Translations under genes and position numbers: made by a program | Shown here: piece after piece, positions 1-8,049 of the stretch | Layout of the letters: each line of letters begins with the position of its first letter | How positions within the stretch are numbered: the stretch's first letter is position 1 | The notes under the pieces: model-generated | What the model saw: the letters and a program-made list of their open reading frames with translations, nothing else | Told to the model about the DNA's origin: nothing | Databases searched by the model: none | Assembly (NCBI RefSeq): GCF_014653575.1 | Contig: NZ_BNAQ01000003.1 | Location: forward strand, 248,001-312,000 | Direction of reading: 5' to 3' | DNA: 64,000 nt | From: Sphingomonas glacialis | GTDB taxonomy: Bacteria > Pseudomonadota > Alphaproteobacteria > Sphingomonadales > Sphingomonadaceae

Positions 1-40
1 GGACGAGGACGGGCGGCGGAACAGCCGGAAGCGTGCTCAC
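1..40 (-). CDS. 5' end of a probable TrmJ-type RNA methyltransferase (partial)
   Basis: Only 13 codons lie in the window. A GTG codon at 40-38 overlaps the nrdR stop as GTGA and opens a frame reading [13 protein letters not shown] that runs off the left edge. A proline-rich start followed by a hydrophobic VLV is how SpoU/TrmJ-family tRNA methyltransferases often begin (the usual continuation is RPQxGENIG), and in sphingomonads a gene of this family often follows nrdR. The GTGA overlap suggests translational coupling. The family call rests on context and is an inference, because no catalytic motif is inside the window. Confidence 0.4.
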   Translation of the reverse strand, partial: MSTLPAVPPPVLV

Positions 41-498
41 GCCTTGCCGACCTCGCTCACCGTACCGGCGAACTCCTCGAAATCGCGCGCTTCACGGAAA
101 TCCTTATAGACGCTGGCGAAGCGGATATAGGCGACCGAATCGAGACCCTTGAGCCCCTCCATCACCATCTCCCCGATTCGCCCAGAGCGCACTTCGCTTT
201 CGCCCTGCGTCTCGAGCTGGCGCTGGATGCCCGAGACGAGCTTCTCGAGTCGCACCGCCTCGATCGGGCGCTTGCGCGCCGCGATCGAGACCGAGCGGAG
301 CAGCTTCTCGCGGTCGAACGGCTCGCGCTTGTCCTCGCTCTTGAGCACGGTCAGCTCGCGCAGTTGGATCCGTTCGAACGTGGTGAAACGCGCTGCACAC
401 CCCTCGCACTGGCGCCGGCGTCGGATCGCACCGGCATCTTCGGTCGGGCGCGAATCCTTGACCTGGCTGTCTTCATGTCCGCAAAAGGGGCAGCGCAT
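37..498 (-). CDS. nrdR: NrdR, ATP/dATP-sensing repressor of ribonucleotide reductase genes
   Basis: The 153-aa length matches the family. The N-terminus holds the NrdR zinc ribbon: Cys3 and Cys6 (CPFC) pair with Cys31 and Cys34 (CEGC), followed by the typical ARFTTFE stretch. Residues from about 49 to 139 form an ATP-cone domain ([10 protein letters not shown] near its start). Known family role: it binds NrdR boxes upstream of nrd operons and represses them according to the ATP/dATP state. It is the last complete gene of a minus-strand cluster after rpiB, glyA and a small membrane protein. The start at 498 gives the conserved MRCPFC terminus. Confidence 0.95.
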   Translation of the reverse strand: MRCPFCGHEDSQVKDSRPTEDAGAIRRRRQCEGCAARFTTFERIQLRELTVLKSEDKREPFDREKLLRSVSIAARKRPIEAVRLEKLVSGIQRQLETQGESEVRSGRIGEMVMEGLKGLDSVAYIRFASVYKDFREARDFEEFAGTVSEVGKA

Positions 499-501
499 CT
501 C

Positions 502-756
502 TTATTTGTTCAACTTTCGATAAGCGGCATAGCCGGCGCCGAGCAAAGCGCCCGTCATCAGCGAAAACGGCAGCACGATCGCCGCCAGCGCACCGACGAC
601 GGCGCCGCCGACGATCCGGTTGCCTTCCTCGCCGCCGAGCAGCGTGCTGGTCTTGTCGACCGCGCTGTCGAGCACTTCGACGACATCCTCGCCAACGGCG
701 CGGGCCATGTCTTCGAAGGTGGTCTTGGGTTTCTCGTCGCCAGCGGGATCGGTCAT
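502..756 (-). CDS. Small conserved membrane protein of unknown function
   Basis: An 84-aa protein. I place the start at the ATG 1 bp after the glyA stop, which gives MTDPAGDEKPKT; a longer frame back to 804 would overlap the glyA 3' end. The first 35 residues are acidic and probably helical. Residues from about 45 to 78 are a glycine/alanine-rich hydrophobic segment (IVGGAVVGALAAIVLPFSL) that could cross the membrane once or as a hairpin, and the protein ends in a basic tail (YRKLNK). It sits between glyA and nrdR with 1 bp and 3 bp spacing, so it is almost certainly co-transcribed with them. I do not recognise a named family. Confidence 0.75.
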   Translation of the reverse strand: MTDPAGDEKPKTTFEDMARAVGEDVVEVLDSAVDKTSTLLGGEEGNRIVGGAVVGALAAIVLPFSLMTGALLGAGYAAYRKLNK

Positions 757-757
757 G

Positions 758-2071
758 TCAGCTCTCCGGGTAGATCGGGAACCGGTGACATAGTGCAATA
801 ACACGCTCCCGTACAGCGGCTTCTACCGCCGGGTCGCCGCCCTCGCCCTTCTGGCGCAGGCCGTCGAGCACGTCGGCGACCATGTTGCCGATCTCGCGGA
901 ACTCGGCCGGGCCAAAGCCGCGCGTCGTGCCCGCGGGCGTGCCGACGCGGATGCCGCTGGTCTTGGTCGGCGGGAGCGGATCGTTGGGGATGCCGTTCTT
1001 GTTGCAGGTGATGTTCGCACGCTCGAGCGCTTCGTCGGCATCCTTGCCGGTGACGCCGAGCGGGGTGAGGTCGATCAGCGCGAGATGCGTGTCGGTCCCG
1101 CCCGAGACGATCTCGGCGCCGCGCTCCTTGAGCGTCGCCGCGAGCACCTTGGCGTTCTCCATCACCGCAGCGATGTAGCTCTTGAAGTCGGGTTCGAGCG
1201 CTTCGCCGAACGCGACCGCCTTGGCGGCGATGACGTGCATCAGCGGGCCGCCCTGCAGCCCCGGGAACACCGCCGAGTTGAACTTCTTGCCGAGCGCCTC
1301 GTCATTGCTGAGGATCATGCCGCCGCGCGGGCCGCGCAGCGTCTTGTGCGTCGTCGTCGTCACGACATGCGCGTGCGGCAGCGGCGAGGGATGCAGGCCG
1401 GCCGCGACCAGTCCCGAGAAATGCGCCATGTCGACCAGGAAATAGGCGCCGACCTCATCCGCGATCGCGCGGAACTTGGCGAAATCGATCTGCCGCGGAT
1501 AGGCCGAGCCACCCGCGATGATCAGCTTGGGGCGATGCTCGCGCGCCAGGCTCGCGACTTCGTCGAAGTCGATCAAGTGGCTGACCGGATCGACGCCGTA
1601 CTGCACCGCATTGAACCACTTGCCCGACATCGCCGCGCGCGCGCCGTGCGTCAGATGGCCACCGGCATCGAGGCTCATGCCGAGGATCGTCTCGCCGGGC
1701 TTCACCAAAGCGAGCATCACCGCCCCATTGGCCTGCGCGCCCGAATGCGGCTGGACGTTGACATAGGCGCAGTCGAACAGCTGCTTGGCACGGTCGATCG
1801 CCAGCTGCTCGACTTCGTCCGACGGGTGGCATCCCTGATAATAGCGCTTGCCGGGATAGCCTTCGGCATATTTGTTGGTGAACACCGAGCCCTGCGCCTG
1901 CAGCACCGCCTTCGACACGATGTTCTCGGAGGCGATCAGCTCGATCTGCGTCTGCTCGCGCGTCAGTTCGTGCTGGACGCCCGCGAACACCGCGGGGTCG
2001 GTTTCGGCCAGGCCGCGCGTGAAGAAACCGTCGGGCTGGACGTCGTGGAGCGTGGTGGGATTGGTGCTCAT
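758..2071 (-). CDS. glyA: Serine hydroxymethyltransferase
   Basis: A 437-aa PLP enzyme that interconverts serine and glycine and produces 5,10-methylene-tetrahydrofolate. The PLP lysine is K243 inside [15 protein letters not shown]. Other family signatures are ELIASEN near residue 45, [13 protein letters not shown] near 66 and [11 protein letters not shown] near 215. Length and motifs are full and intact. Its start overlaps the rpiB stop by 4 bp and its stop lies 1 bp before the next gene, so it is an internal operon gene. The product supplies one-carbon units for purine and thymidylate synthesis, which fits with the downstream nucleotide regulator nrdR. Confidence 0.97.
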   Translation of the reverse strand: MSTNPTTLHDVQPDGFFTRGLAETDPAVFAGVQHELTREQTQIELIASENIVSKAVLQAQGSVFTNKYAEGYPGKRYYQGCHPSDEVEQLAIDRAKQLFDCAYVNVQPHSGAQANGAVMLALVKPGETILGMSLDAGGHLTHGARAAMSGKWFNAVQYGVDPVSHLIDFDEVASLAREHRPKLIIAGGSAYPRQIDFAKFRAIADEVGAYFLVDMAHFSGLVAAGLHPSPLPHAHVVTTTTHKTLRGPRGGMILSNDEALGKKFNSAVFPGLQGGPLMHVIAAKAVAFGEALEPDFKSYIAAVMENAKVLAATLKERGAEIVSGGTDTHLALIDLTPLGVTGKDADEALERANITCNKNGIPNDPLPPTKTSGIRVGTPAGTTRGFGPAEFREIGNMVADVLDGLRQKGEGGDPAVEAAVRERVIALCHRFPIYPES

Positions 2072-2520
2072 GCCGGATCCTTTGCGGGAGCTGGGGCGCC
2101 GAGCTTGTCGACGCGGGTTTGATGGCGGCCACCGGCGAAATCGGTGGTCAGGAAAGCGGTAATGCAGGCCTTGGCCATGTCCTCGCCGATCAGCCGCGCG
2201 CCGAGCGCGATGACGTTGGCGTCGTTATGCTCGCGTGCCAGCGCGGCGGACAGCGGTTCCGAGACGAGCGCGCAGCGCACCGCCGGGTTGCGGTTGACCG
2301 CGATCGAAATGCCGATCCCCGACCCGCACAGCGCGATACCGCGCTCGGCCGATCCGGCCGCGATCGCTTCGGCCAGCTTGAACCCGAAATCGGGGTAATC
2401 GACGCGCGCATCGCTGTCGGGACCGAGATCGACGACGTCATGCCCCTGCCCGGCGAGCCAAGCGGCAAGTATGCCCTTTAGCGCAAAGGCGGCGTGGTCG
2501 GAGGCAATGGCGATGCGCAA
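2068..2520 (-). CDS. rpiB: Ribose-5-phosphate isomerase B
   Basis: A 150-aa RpiB/LacAB-type isomerase that interconverts ribose 5-phosphate and ribulose 5-phosphate in the pentose phosphate pathway. Visible family features are the N-terminal [10 protein letters not shown] strand-loop, DYPDFG near residue 41, and the active-site segment [15 protein letters not shown] with Cys65. It is the first gene of the rpiB-glyA-small protein-nrdR cluster, and its stop overlaps the glyA ATG. The 136-bp gap to the divergent sigma-factor gene must hold the promoters of both directions. Confidence 0.95.
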   Translation of the reverse strand: MRIAIASDHAAFALKGILAAWLAGQGHDVVDLGPDSDARVDYPDFGFKLAEAIAAGSAERGIALCGSGIGISIAVNRNPAVRCALVSEPLSAALAREHNDANVIALGARLIGEDMAKACITAFLTTDFAGGRHQTRVDKLGAPAPAKDPA

Positions 2521-2656
2521 AGCGAAGGCGCTCCCAATTCGATTGAGCGGATCGGCAGCGCTTTAGCCAAGCATCCGCGCAATTGCCACACTCAAGCCAG
2601 CAGAATTGCCGTGCGGCGATTGCGATACCCGCAACAGCTGGCTAGGGTGTTGATCT

Positions 2657-3253
2657 GTGATAGATTCGACGCCTCGCGCTTCCGTCAACTCCGCCGCCGG
2701 GACACCCGAAGCGGCGCGTCTTCGGCTCGTCGAGACGCTGGTCCGTACCGGCGAGGAAGACCGCGCGGCCTTTCGCGATCTCTATTCGCTGACCTCGGCG
2801 AAGCTATTCGGCATCTGCTACCGTATCTGCGGCGAAAGGCAGGCTGCGGAAGACGTGTTGCACGACGTATATCTCACCATCTGGAAACGCGCCGGCGCCT
2901 ACGAACCCGCGCGCGCAAGCCCGATCACTTGGCTCGCGACGATCGCGCGCAACCGCGCGATCGACTGGCAGCGTGCGCAGACCGTGCGCCGCGCATCGCC
3001 GATCGAAGATGCGCCCCCGATCCTCGACACCGCACCACTTGCCAGCGACGTGCTGCTCGAGGCCGAATCGACGCACCAGCTGCACGCTTGCCTCGACAGT
3101 CTCGAGGAGCGCCAGCGCGCCGCGATCCGCACGGCGTTCTTCGACGGCGTGACCTATGCCGAACTCGCCGAGCGCGAGGCGGTGCCGCTTGGCACGATGA
3201 AGAGCTGGGTGCGGCGCGGTCTTGCGCGGCTCAAAGCGTGTCTCGAGGGATGA
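2657..3253 (+). CDS. ECF (group 4) RNA polymerase sigma factor, SigK/RskA-linked type
   Basis: A 198-aa sigma factor with region 2 at about residues 35-100 (DLYSLTSAKLFGICYRICG..EDVLHDVYLTIWKRA) and region 4 at about 138-196 (LEERQRAAIRTAFFDGVTYAELAEREAVPLGTMKSWVRRGLARLK). The last part contains the helix-turn-helix. Its stop overlaps the anti-sigma start as ATGA, the usual arrangement for a sigma factor and its cognate membrane inhibitor. The downstream exported fasciclin protein is the obvious candidate target. The exact ECF subgroup cannot be fixed by eye. Confidence 0.92.
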   Translation: MIDSTPRASVNSAAGTPEAARLRLVETLVRTGEEDRAAFRDLYSLTSAKLFGICYRICGERQAAEDVLHDVYLTIWKRAGAYEPARASPITWLATIARNRAIDWQRAQTVRRASPIEDAPPILDTAPLASDVLLEAESTHQLHACLDSLEERQRAAIRTAFFDGVTYAELAEREAVPLGTMKSWVRRGLARLKACLEG

Positions 3254-3996
3254 GCGACGTGCTGCCCCCCGACGTCCGCGACGACGATCTGCCCGACACG
3301 ATGGCGGGCGAATTCGCGCTTGGCCTGCTCGACGGCGACGCGCGCGCCGCCGCGACGCGGCGTGTGCTCGCCGAGCCCGGCTTCGCGCGCGAGGTCGAGG
3401 CGTGGCGCACGCACCTCGCGCAATTGTTCGACCTGTGGCCCGAAATGCCCGCGCCCGATCTGTTCGCACGGATCGAGCGCTCGCTCTATGGCGCCCCCGC
3501 GCCAAGCGTCGTCGCACTGCCGGCGCGCGCGCCGAGCAAATTCTGGCCGAGCCTGGCTGCGTTTTCGAGCGTCGCCGCCGCAGGTTTGCTCGTCGTGCTG
3601 TTCACCCGCCCACTGCCCGTGCCGCAACCCCCGGTCGCGCCCCGCGTCGTGGTCGAGACCAGCCCGACGCTGGTCGCCTCGATCACCCCGACCGCCAAGG
3701 GCACCCCGGTCACCGTGGTGTACGACGCGCGCGCCGGATCGCTGCGGCTGACCGAGGCGAGCCTGGCCGACGCGAAGCGCACCGCCGAACTGTGGGTCAT
3801 TCCAGCGGGCGGGACGCCGCATTCGCTCGGCTTGCTCCAGACGCATGGCGGCACGGCGTTGACGCTTGATGCGGCCAATCGCGCGCGGCTTGCCGCGGGT
3901 GCGACGCTTGCCGTTTCGCTCGAGCCGATCGGCGGATCGCCGACGGGGCTGCCGACCGGGCCGGTGGTCGCGACGGGTGCGCTGTCGCGCGTCTAG
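3250..3996 (+). CDS. Membrane-spanning anti-sigma factor, RskA family
   Basis: A 248-aa protein that starts at the ATG overlapping the sigma stop. The cytoplasmic N-terminus (EFALGLLDGDARAAATRRVL, about residues 21-40, then AWRTHLAQLFDLWPEMPAP) matches RskA anti-sigma domains and lacks the HxxxCxxC zinc motif. One transmembrane segment lies at about 99-119. The periplasmic part, about 124-246, is the RskA C-terminal domain (ELWVIPAGGTPHSLGLL, then LAVSLEPIGGSPTGLPTGPVVATG). Known family role: it holds the sigma factor at the membrane until regulated proteolysis releases it. The stop is followed by a 114-bp gap before the fasciclin gene. Confidence 0.9.
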   Translation: MSDVLPPDVRDDDLPDTMAGEFALGLLDGDARAAATRRVLAEPGFAREVEAWRTHLAQLFDLWPEMPAPDLFARIERSLYGAPAPSVVALPARAPSKFWPSLAAFSSVAAAGLLVVLFTRPLPVPQPPVAPRVVVETSPTLVASITPTAKGTPVTVVYDARAGSLRLTEASLADAKRTAELWVIPAGGTPHSLGLLQTHGGTALTLDAANRARLAAGATLAVSLEPIGGSPTGLPTGPVVATGALSRV

Positions 3997-4037
3997 GTGT
4001 CGGGTAAAGCGTCGGCACATTTCCAATAGGTCCGGTT

Positions 4038-4065
4038 GCATCCATACCCGGGTTTCGAGCGTATA
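4038..4065 (+). promoter_or_regulatory. Possible ECF-type promoter before the fasciclin gene
   Basis: GCATCC at 4038-4043 is followed after 16 bp by CGTATA at 4060-4065. The spacing and the CGT-like -10 are compatible with an ECF promoter and lie about 45 bp before the fasciclin ATG. GCATCC also occurs at 2571-2576, upstream of the sigma gene, but no matching -10 follows it there, so the autoregulation link is weak. This is a guess from pattern and position. Confidence 0.25.
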
Positions 4066-4110
4066 TCCGGCACGTCCGGACCACCGGGCGATCCGTTGGA
4101 GAGAACGCAC

Positions 4111-4665
4111 ATGACTCGCACCTTCCGCACCTCGATCGTCGCTGCAGCGATTGCGCTCAGCGGTGCCTCGCTCGCTTATGCCCAGACCAATCCGATGGTC
4201 GGCGGCGCCGCCATGTACCCGACGAAGAACATCGTCGAGAACGCCGTCAATTCGAAGGACCACACGACGCTCGTCGCCGCAGTCAAGGCTGCCGGCTTGG
4301 TCGAGACGCTGAGCGGCCCTGGCCCCTTCACCGTCTTCGCGCCGACCAACGCGGCCTTCGCCAAGCTGCCCAAGGGCACGGTGACCACGCTGCTCAAGCC
4401 CGAGAACAAGGACACGCTGACCTCGGTCCTGACCTATCACGTCGTCCCCGGCACGATCACCGCGCAGGACATCGCCGCCAAGGCGAAGGCCAACATGGGC
4501 AAGGCGACCTATGCCACCGTCCAGGGCGGCACGCTGACGTTCATGAAGTCGGGCAATGGCTGGGGCATCATGGATGCCAAGGGCCACAAGGGTAAGGTCA
4601 CGATCGCCAACGTGATGCAGTCGAACGGCGTGATCCACGTCATCGACACCGTGATGATGCCGTAA
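4111..4665 (+). CDS. Exported fasciclin (FAS1)-domain protein
   Basis: A 184-aa protein. The ATG at 4111 gives a clean signal peptide (MTRTFRTSIVAAAIALSGAS, cleavage near AYA-QT), while the longer frame from 4036 would bury it. The rest is a single FAS1 domain: GPFTVFAPTNAAFAKLP near residue 70, LTYHVVPGTITAQDI near 108, and the closing NGVIHVIDTVMMP. FAS1 domains mediate adhesion or surface interactions in many organisms. The gene follows a sigma/anti-sigma pair of the SigK/RskA kind, and in mycobacteria SigK controls fasciclin proteins, so control by the adjacent sigma factor is a reasonable inference. A strong terminator follows. Confidence 0.92.
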   Translation: MTRTFRTSIVAAAIALSGASLAYAQTNPMVGGAAMYPTKNIVENAVNSKDHTTLVAAVKAAGLVETLSGPGPFTVFAPTNAAFAKLPKGTVTTLLKPENKDTLTSVLTYHVVPGTITAQDIAAKAKANMGKATYATVQGGTLTFMKSGNGWGIMDAKGHKGKVTIANVMQSNGVIHVIDTVMMP

Positions 4666-4790
4666 AAAATTGTCGCAGCGGGGCGCATCCAGCGATGCAC
4701 CCCGCGCGTACCTACCGTGTCGCTGCCCCAAGCAGCGGCGTGTAACACCGTCGTCGGATCCCCTCCTTTGCGACGAACGGTGGCGTAAAC

Positions 4791-4827
4791 GGACCTGTCG
4801 GCCCCCCTTTAGCCGGCAGGTCCTTTT
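4791..4827 (+). terminator. Rho-independent terminator after the fasciclin gene
   Basis: GGACCTGTCGG at 4791-4801 pairs with CCGGCAGGTCC at 4813-4823 (11 bp with one G-T wobble) across an 11-nt loop and is followed by TTTT at 4824-4827. It lies about 125 bp after the fasciclin stop and separates that unit from btaA. Confidence 0.75.
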
Positions 4828-4842
4828 CATTTAGACGCTATC

Positions 4843-4871
4843 CCGTCATGGAAGCGTCACCGGATCGTCGT
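4843..4871 (+). promoter_or_regulatory. Candidate Pho box upstream of btaA
   Basis: Three 7-mers recur every 11 bp: CCGTCAT at 4843-4849, GCGTCAC at 4854-4860 and TCGTCGT at 4865-4871, separated by GGAA and CGGA. The PhoB consensus is CTGTCAT-N4-CTGTCAT. The first copy matches at 6 of 7 positions and the second at 4 of 7, with correct phasing. Betaine-lipid genes are PhoB-controlled in rhizobia, which supports the reading. The array is 62 bp upstream of the btaA start. Binding itself is inferred. Confidence 0.5.
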
Positions 4872-4932
4872 AGTGCGTGCGCGCCACCGCGCGCCGCATC
4901 CCTGGCGTGATCGTCCGGCGGGAGAGTTCATC

Positions 4933-6198
4933 ATGGCCAATGCCCTCCGATCGCTCAAGGACCGCGTCGTCCACCGCCCCGGAACTCGCGCGGTCAAGAA
5001 CCGCGCAGTGCGCAACGCGGTGCTCCAGCACAAGCATATGTCAAAGCAGGGTTTGCTCGAGCGCGCCTTCACTTTCGCGTTCCGCGGGCTCGTCTATGCG
5101 CAGATCTGGGAAGATCCCGCGGTCGACATGGAGGCGCTCGCGATCACGCCCGACAGCCATGTCGTCACGATTGCCTCGGGCGGGTGCAACATGATGTCGT
5201 ACCTCACCGCCAACCCACGCGCGATCACCGCGGTCGATCTCAACCCGGCGCATATCGCGCTCAACAAATTGAAGCTCGTCGCGGCACGGCATCTGCCCGA
5301 TTACGACGCCTTCCACCGCTTCTTCGCGCAGGCCAACAGCCGCCAGAACGTGCTCGCCTATCGGACCTATATCCGCCCGCACCTCGACGCGACGACGCTC
5401 GCCTATTGGGAAGGCCGCGACATGGTCGGGCGCCGGCGGATCGGCGGGTTCGCCAAGAACGTCTACAAGCGCGGGCTGCTCGGCAATTTCATCGGTGTCG
5501 CGCATCTTCTGGCACGGCTCAACGGGGTGAACCCCAAGATCCTGCTCACCGCGAAATCGATCGAGGAACAGCGCGAGATCTTCGACCGCGAATTCGCGCC
5601 GTTCTTCGACAAGGGCTTCGTCAAGTGGATCACCGACCAGCCCGCATCGCTGTTCGGGCTCGGCATCCCGCCCGCGCAGTACGAAGCGCTCGCCGGTGAC
5701 GAGAAGATGGCAGTGGTGCTGCGCGAGCGGCTCGAGAAGCTCGCTTGCGATTTCGACATCAAGGACAATTATTTCGCCTGGCAGGCGTTCGGCCGTGGCT
5801 ATGGCAAGGATGCCGCCGCCCCGCTGCCGCCCTATCTCCAGCGCGACCATTATGACGAGATCGTCGCGCGCGCGTCGCGGATCGAAGTCTGCCACGTCAA
5901 TTTCGCCGAATATCTGCGCGAGCAAGGCGACGCCTCGCTCGATCGCTACATCCTGCTCGATGCGCAGGACTGGATGACCGACGCGCAGCTGAGCGACCTG
6001 TGGAGCGAGATCACGCGCACGGCAAAGCCCGGCGCGCGCGTCCTGTTCCGCACCGCGGGCGAGCCGACCATCCTGCCCGGCCGCGTGCCCGATGCGATCC
6101 TCGGCAAATGGCAGTATCGCGCCGAGGATTCGCTCGATTACACCAAGCGCGACCGCTCCTCGATCTATGGCGGCGTTCACCTCTACGTGCTCGGATGA
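4933..6198 (+). CDS. btaA: BtaA, S-adenosylmethionine:diacylglycerol 3-amino-3-carboxypropyl transferase
   Basis: A 421-aa protein of the BtaA/DUF3419 family. It moves the 3-amino-3-carboxypropyl group of SAM onto diacylglycerol to make diacylglyceryl-homoserine, the first step of betaine lipid (DGTS) synthesis. Visible motifs are IWEDPAVDMEAL (about residues 58-69), the SAM-site segment IASGGCNMMSYL (80-91) and AVDLNPAHIALNKLK (100-114). The start at 4933 has a GGGAGAG ribosome site 7 bp upstream; an upstream in-frame ATG at 4873 would add about 20 basic residues and looks spurious. The stop overlaps the btaB ATG as ATGA. A Pho-box-like array lies upstream. Confidence 0.93.
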   Translation: MANALRSLKDRVVHRPGTRAVKNRAVRNAVLQHKHMSKQGLLERAFTFAFRGLVYAQIWEDPAVDMEALAITPDSHVVTIASGGCNMMSYLTANPRAITAVDLNPAHIALNKLKLVAARHLPDYDAFHRFFAQANSRQNVLAYRTYIRPHLDATTLAYWEGRDMVGRRRIGGFAKNVYKRGLLGNFIGVAHLLARLNGVNPKILLTAKSIEEQREIFDREFAPFFDKGFVKWITDQPASLFGLGIPPAQYEALAGDEKMAVVLRERLEKLACDFDIKDNYFAWQAFGRGYGKDAAAPLPPYLQRDHYDEIVARASRIEVCHVNFAEYLREQGDASLDRYILLDAQDWMTDAQLSDLWSEITRTAKPGARVLFRTAGEPTILPGRVPDAILGKWQYRAEDSLDYTKRDRSSIYGGVHLYVLG

Positions 6199-6872
6199 AC
6201 GACGCGGCAGCGGTCGAGGCGGCATCGGGGCATGCCGGGCAGATGGATGCGATCTACCGCTCGCAGCGACACATCTATGACCTGACGCGCAAATACTATC
6301 TGCTCGGGCGCGATGCGCTAATCGCCGGGATCGCCCCGCCCGCTGGCGGCAGCGTGCTCGAGATCGGCTGCGGCACCGGACGCAACCTGATCGCGGCCGC
6401 GCGGGCGTGGCCCGACGCGCGCTTTTTCGGGATCGATATTTCGGAAGCGATGCTCGAGACTGCGCGTGCGAAGGTCGCCGCGGCGGGCCTCTCGGACAAG
6501 ATCGTGCTCGCGCAAGGCGATGCGACTGCGTTCGATTCGACTGCCCTGTTCGGTGTGAGCACGTTCGACCGGATCTTCCAGAGCTACACGCTGTCGATGA
6601 TCCCCGACTGGCGCGGCGCGATCCGCGAGGGCGCCGACAAGCTCGCGCCGGGCGGCCGGCTCGATGTGGTCGATTTCGGTCAGCAGGAGCGGCTGCCCGG
6701 CCTGTTCCGCAGCGCGCTGTTTGCGTGGCTCGACAAGTTCGACGTCTCGCCGCGCGCGACGCTCCAGCCTGCGCTGATCGAGGCCGCCTCCGAAACCGGC
6801 GGCACCGCGCGCTTCACCCCGCTGTATCGCGGCTATGCCTGGTCGGGCAGCATCCGGCGGCCGGCAGCATGA
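6195..6872 (+). CDS. btaB: BtaB, N-methyltransferase completing DGTS betaine lipid
   Basis: A 225-aa class I SAM methyltransferase with motif I VLEIGCGTGRN at residues 54-64, FFGIDISEAML after it, and a post-I DRIFQSYTLSMIPDW segment. BtaB adds three methyl groups to the homoserine headgroup made by BtaA. It overlaps btaA by 4 bp, the normal bacterial btaAB arrangement. The N-terminal QMDAIYRSQRHIYDLTRKYYLLGRD is characteristic of BtaB-type enzymes. It overlaps the next gene by 4 bp too. Confidence 0.9.
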   Translation: MNDAAAVEAASGHAGQMDAIYRSQRHIYDLTRKYYLLGRDALIAGIAPPAGGSVLEIGCGTGRNLIAAARAWPDARFFGIDISEAMLETARAKVAAAGLSDKIVLAQGDATAFDSTALFGVSTFDRIFQSYTLSMIPDWRGAIREGADKLAPGGRLDVVDFGQQERLPGLFRSALFAWLDKFDVSPRATLQPALIEAASETGGTARFTPLYRGYAWSGSIRRPAA

Positions 6873-7309
6873 ACCCGCCACAGCTTCCGCGCTGGCTCGG
6901 CCTTGCCGGCCTGCTACCGCAGATCGCGGCGGTAGCGGCGGTATTGAGCGGCGACGGCGCGTTGCGCTTTTCCGCACTGTCGATGGGCTATGCCTATGCC
7001 GCGTTGATTCTGAGCTTCCTCGGCGGGCTGTGGTGGGGTGTCGCGGCGAGCCATGAGCGTCCGCCCGAATGGCTGTGGGTCGCCGCGATCGTGCCGTCGC
7101 TTTTTGCCTTGGCGAGCGCAGTCCCCTGGGCGGTCGGCGAACCGTGGCCGGGGCCGTCGCTGATCCTGCTGGGTGTCGCGCTGATCGCCGCGCTCGGCGT
7201 CGACCATTTGCTCGCCAGGCGCGGGCTCGTCCCGGCGTGGTGGATGCGGTTGCGGATCCCGCTCTCGCTCGGCCTCGGGCTGCTGACGCTGCTGCTCGGG
7301 ATCGCCTGA
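6869..7309 (+). CDS. DUF3429-like integral membrane protein
   Basis: A 146-aa protein with four or five predicted membrane segments: GLAGLLPQIAAVAAVL near residue 11, MGYAYAALILSFLGGLWWGVAA near 39, WLWVAAIVPSLFALASAVPW near 68, LILLGVALIAALGVDHLLA near 97, and LGLGLLTLLLGIA at the end. The SFLGGLWWG stretch is typical of the DUF3429 family. It is joined to btaB by an ATGA overlap, so it may work in or alongside membrane lipid remodelling, but no activity is known to me. Confidence 0.75.
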   Translation: MNPPQLPRWLGLAGLLPQIAAVAAVLSGDGALRFSALSMGYAYAALILSFLGGLWWGVAASHERPPEWLWVAAIVPSLFALASAVPWAVGEPWPGPSLILLGVALIAALGVDHLLARRGLVPAWWMRLRIPLSLGLGLLTLLLGIA

Positions 7310-7313
7310 CCGA

Positions 7314-7394
7314 TCAGTGGCCGAAGAGCAGCCACAGCAGCAGGATGACGGGGATCGGCACGCCGATCAGCCACAAGATACACCCTTTACCCAT
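7314..7394 (-). CDS. 26-residue hydrophobic peptide
   Basis: A very short gene that begins MGKGCILWLIGVPIP and ends in a leucine-rich stretch, LFGH. The ATG at 7394 has an AGGAG ribosome site 8 bp upstream on the minus strand, and the reading frame closes with TGA only 5 bp from the end of the convergent membrane-protein gene. The KGC-x-LWLIG-x-PIP pattern looks conserved to me from other alphaproteobacteria, where it is annotated as hypothetical. One membrane-spanning helix with a charged N-terminus is all that can be said. Confidence 0.55.
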   Translation of the reverse strand: MGKGCILWLIGVPIPVILLLWLLFGH

Positions 7395-7488
7395 CGCGCA
7401 ATCTCCTGATTTCAAGGGGAAACGGGCCGGGCGCTCGCTGGTTCCGTGGCGCTCGCGTGTGCGGCGCGGGCATGATATCCTTGCGGGC

Positions 7489-8049
7489 ATGAACAAGCCG
7501 GTCCGCCTCGCCGTCGAGTCCGTCCCAGAGACGCTGTTCACCGCGCGCGAGTATCTGCGGATGCACGACGCTGGCGCCTTCAGCGACATGAACGTCGAGC
7601 TCGTCCGGGGGGAATTGCGCAAGATGATGTCCGGGGGCTTTTCGCATGGTGCGCTGAACGCCAGGCTGATCGCGAAACTGATCACCGCCTATTCCGCAAC
7701 CGACCGTTGCTTGGCAGTCGATCTGATGATCGGTATCGGTCCGCTAACGATCCGTGGTGCGGACATCGCGGTCGTGATGCCCGACGTACCGTCGAGTGGC
7801 CCAGTCCCTCCGGATCGCGTCGTGCTGATCGTCGAGGTCTCCGTGACCACACTCGGCACCGATCTCGGCGAAAAGCAGGCTGAATATGCGACCGCCGGCG
7901 TGCCGGACTATTGGGTCGCCGATGTCGAGGCGCGCGTCATGCACGTGATGCGGTCGCCCGAAAGGGAACGCTACGCCGAACGCTCCGTCGTCCCGTTCGA
8001 CCAGCCGCTTGCGGTGCCGGGCACGGCCGAGACGATCGTCGTCGCCTAG
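7489..8049 (+). CDS. Uma2 (DUF820) family protein, PD-(D/E)XK nuclease fold
   Basis: A 186-aa protein starting at ATG 7489. It shows the family landmarks: [14 protein letters not shown] near residue 18, [11 protein letters not shown] near 37, [12 protein letters not shown] near 86, and the core [27 protein letters not shown] then [10 protein letters not shown]. The acidic residues of these segments form the nuclease-fold site in the family. Its biological substrate is unknown, and many genomes carry copies without clear context. Its stop interlocks with the hemA stop in the palindrome CCTAGG, so the two genes converge with a 4-bp overlap. Confidence 0.85.
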   Translation: MNKPVRLAVESVPETLFTAREYLRMHDAGAFSDMNVELVRGELRKMMSGGFSHGALNARLIAKLITAYSATDRCLAVDLMIGIGPLTIRGADIAVVMPDVPSSGPVPPDRVVLIVEVSVTTLGTDLGEKQAEYATAGVPDYWVADVEARVMHVMRSPERERYAERSVVPFDQPLAVPGTAETIVVA

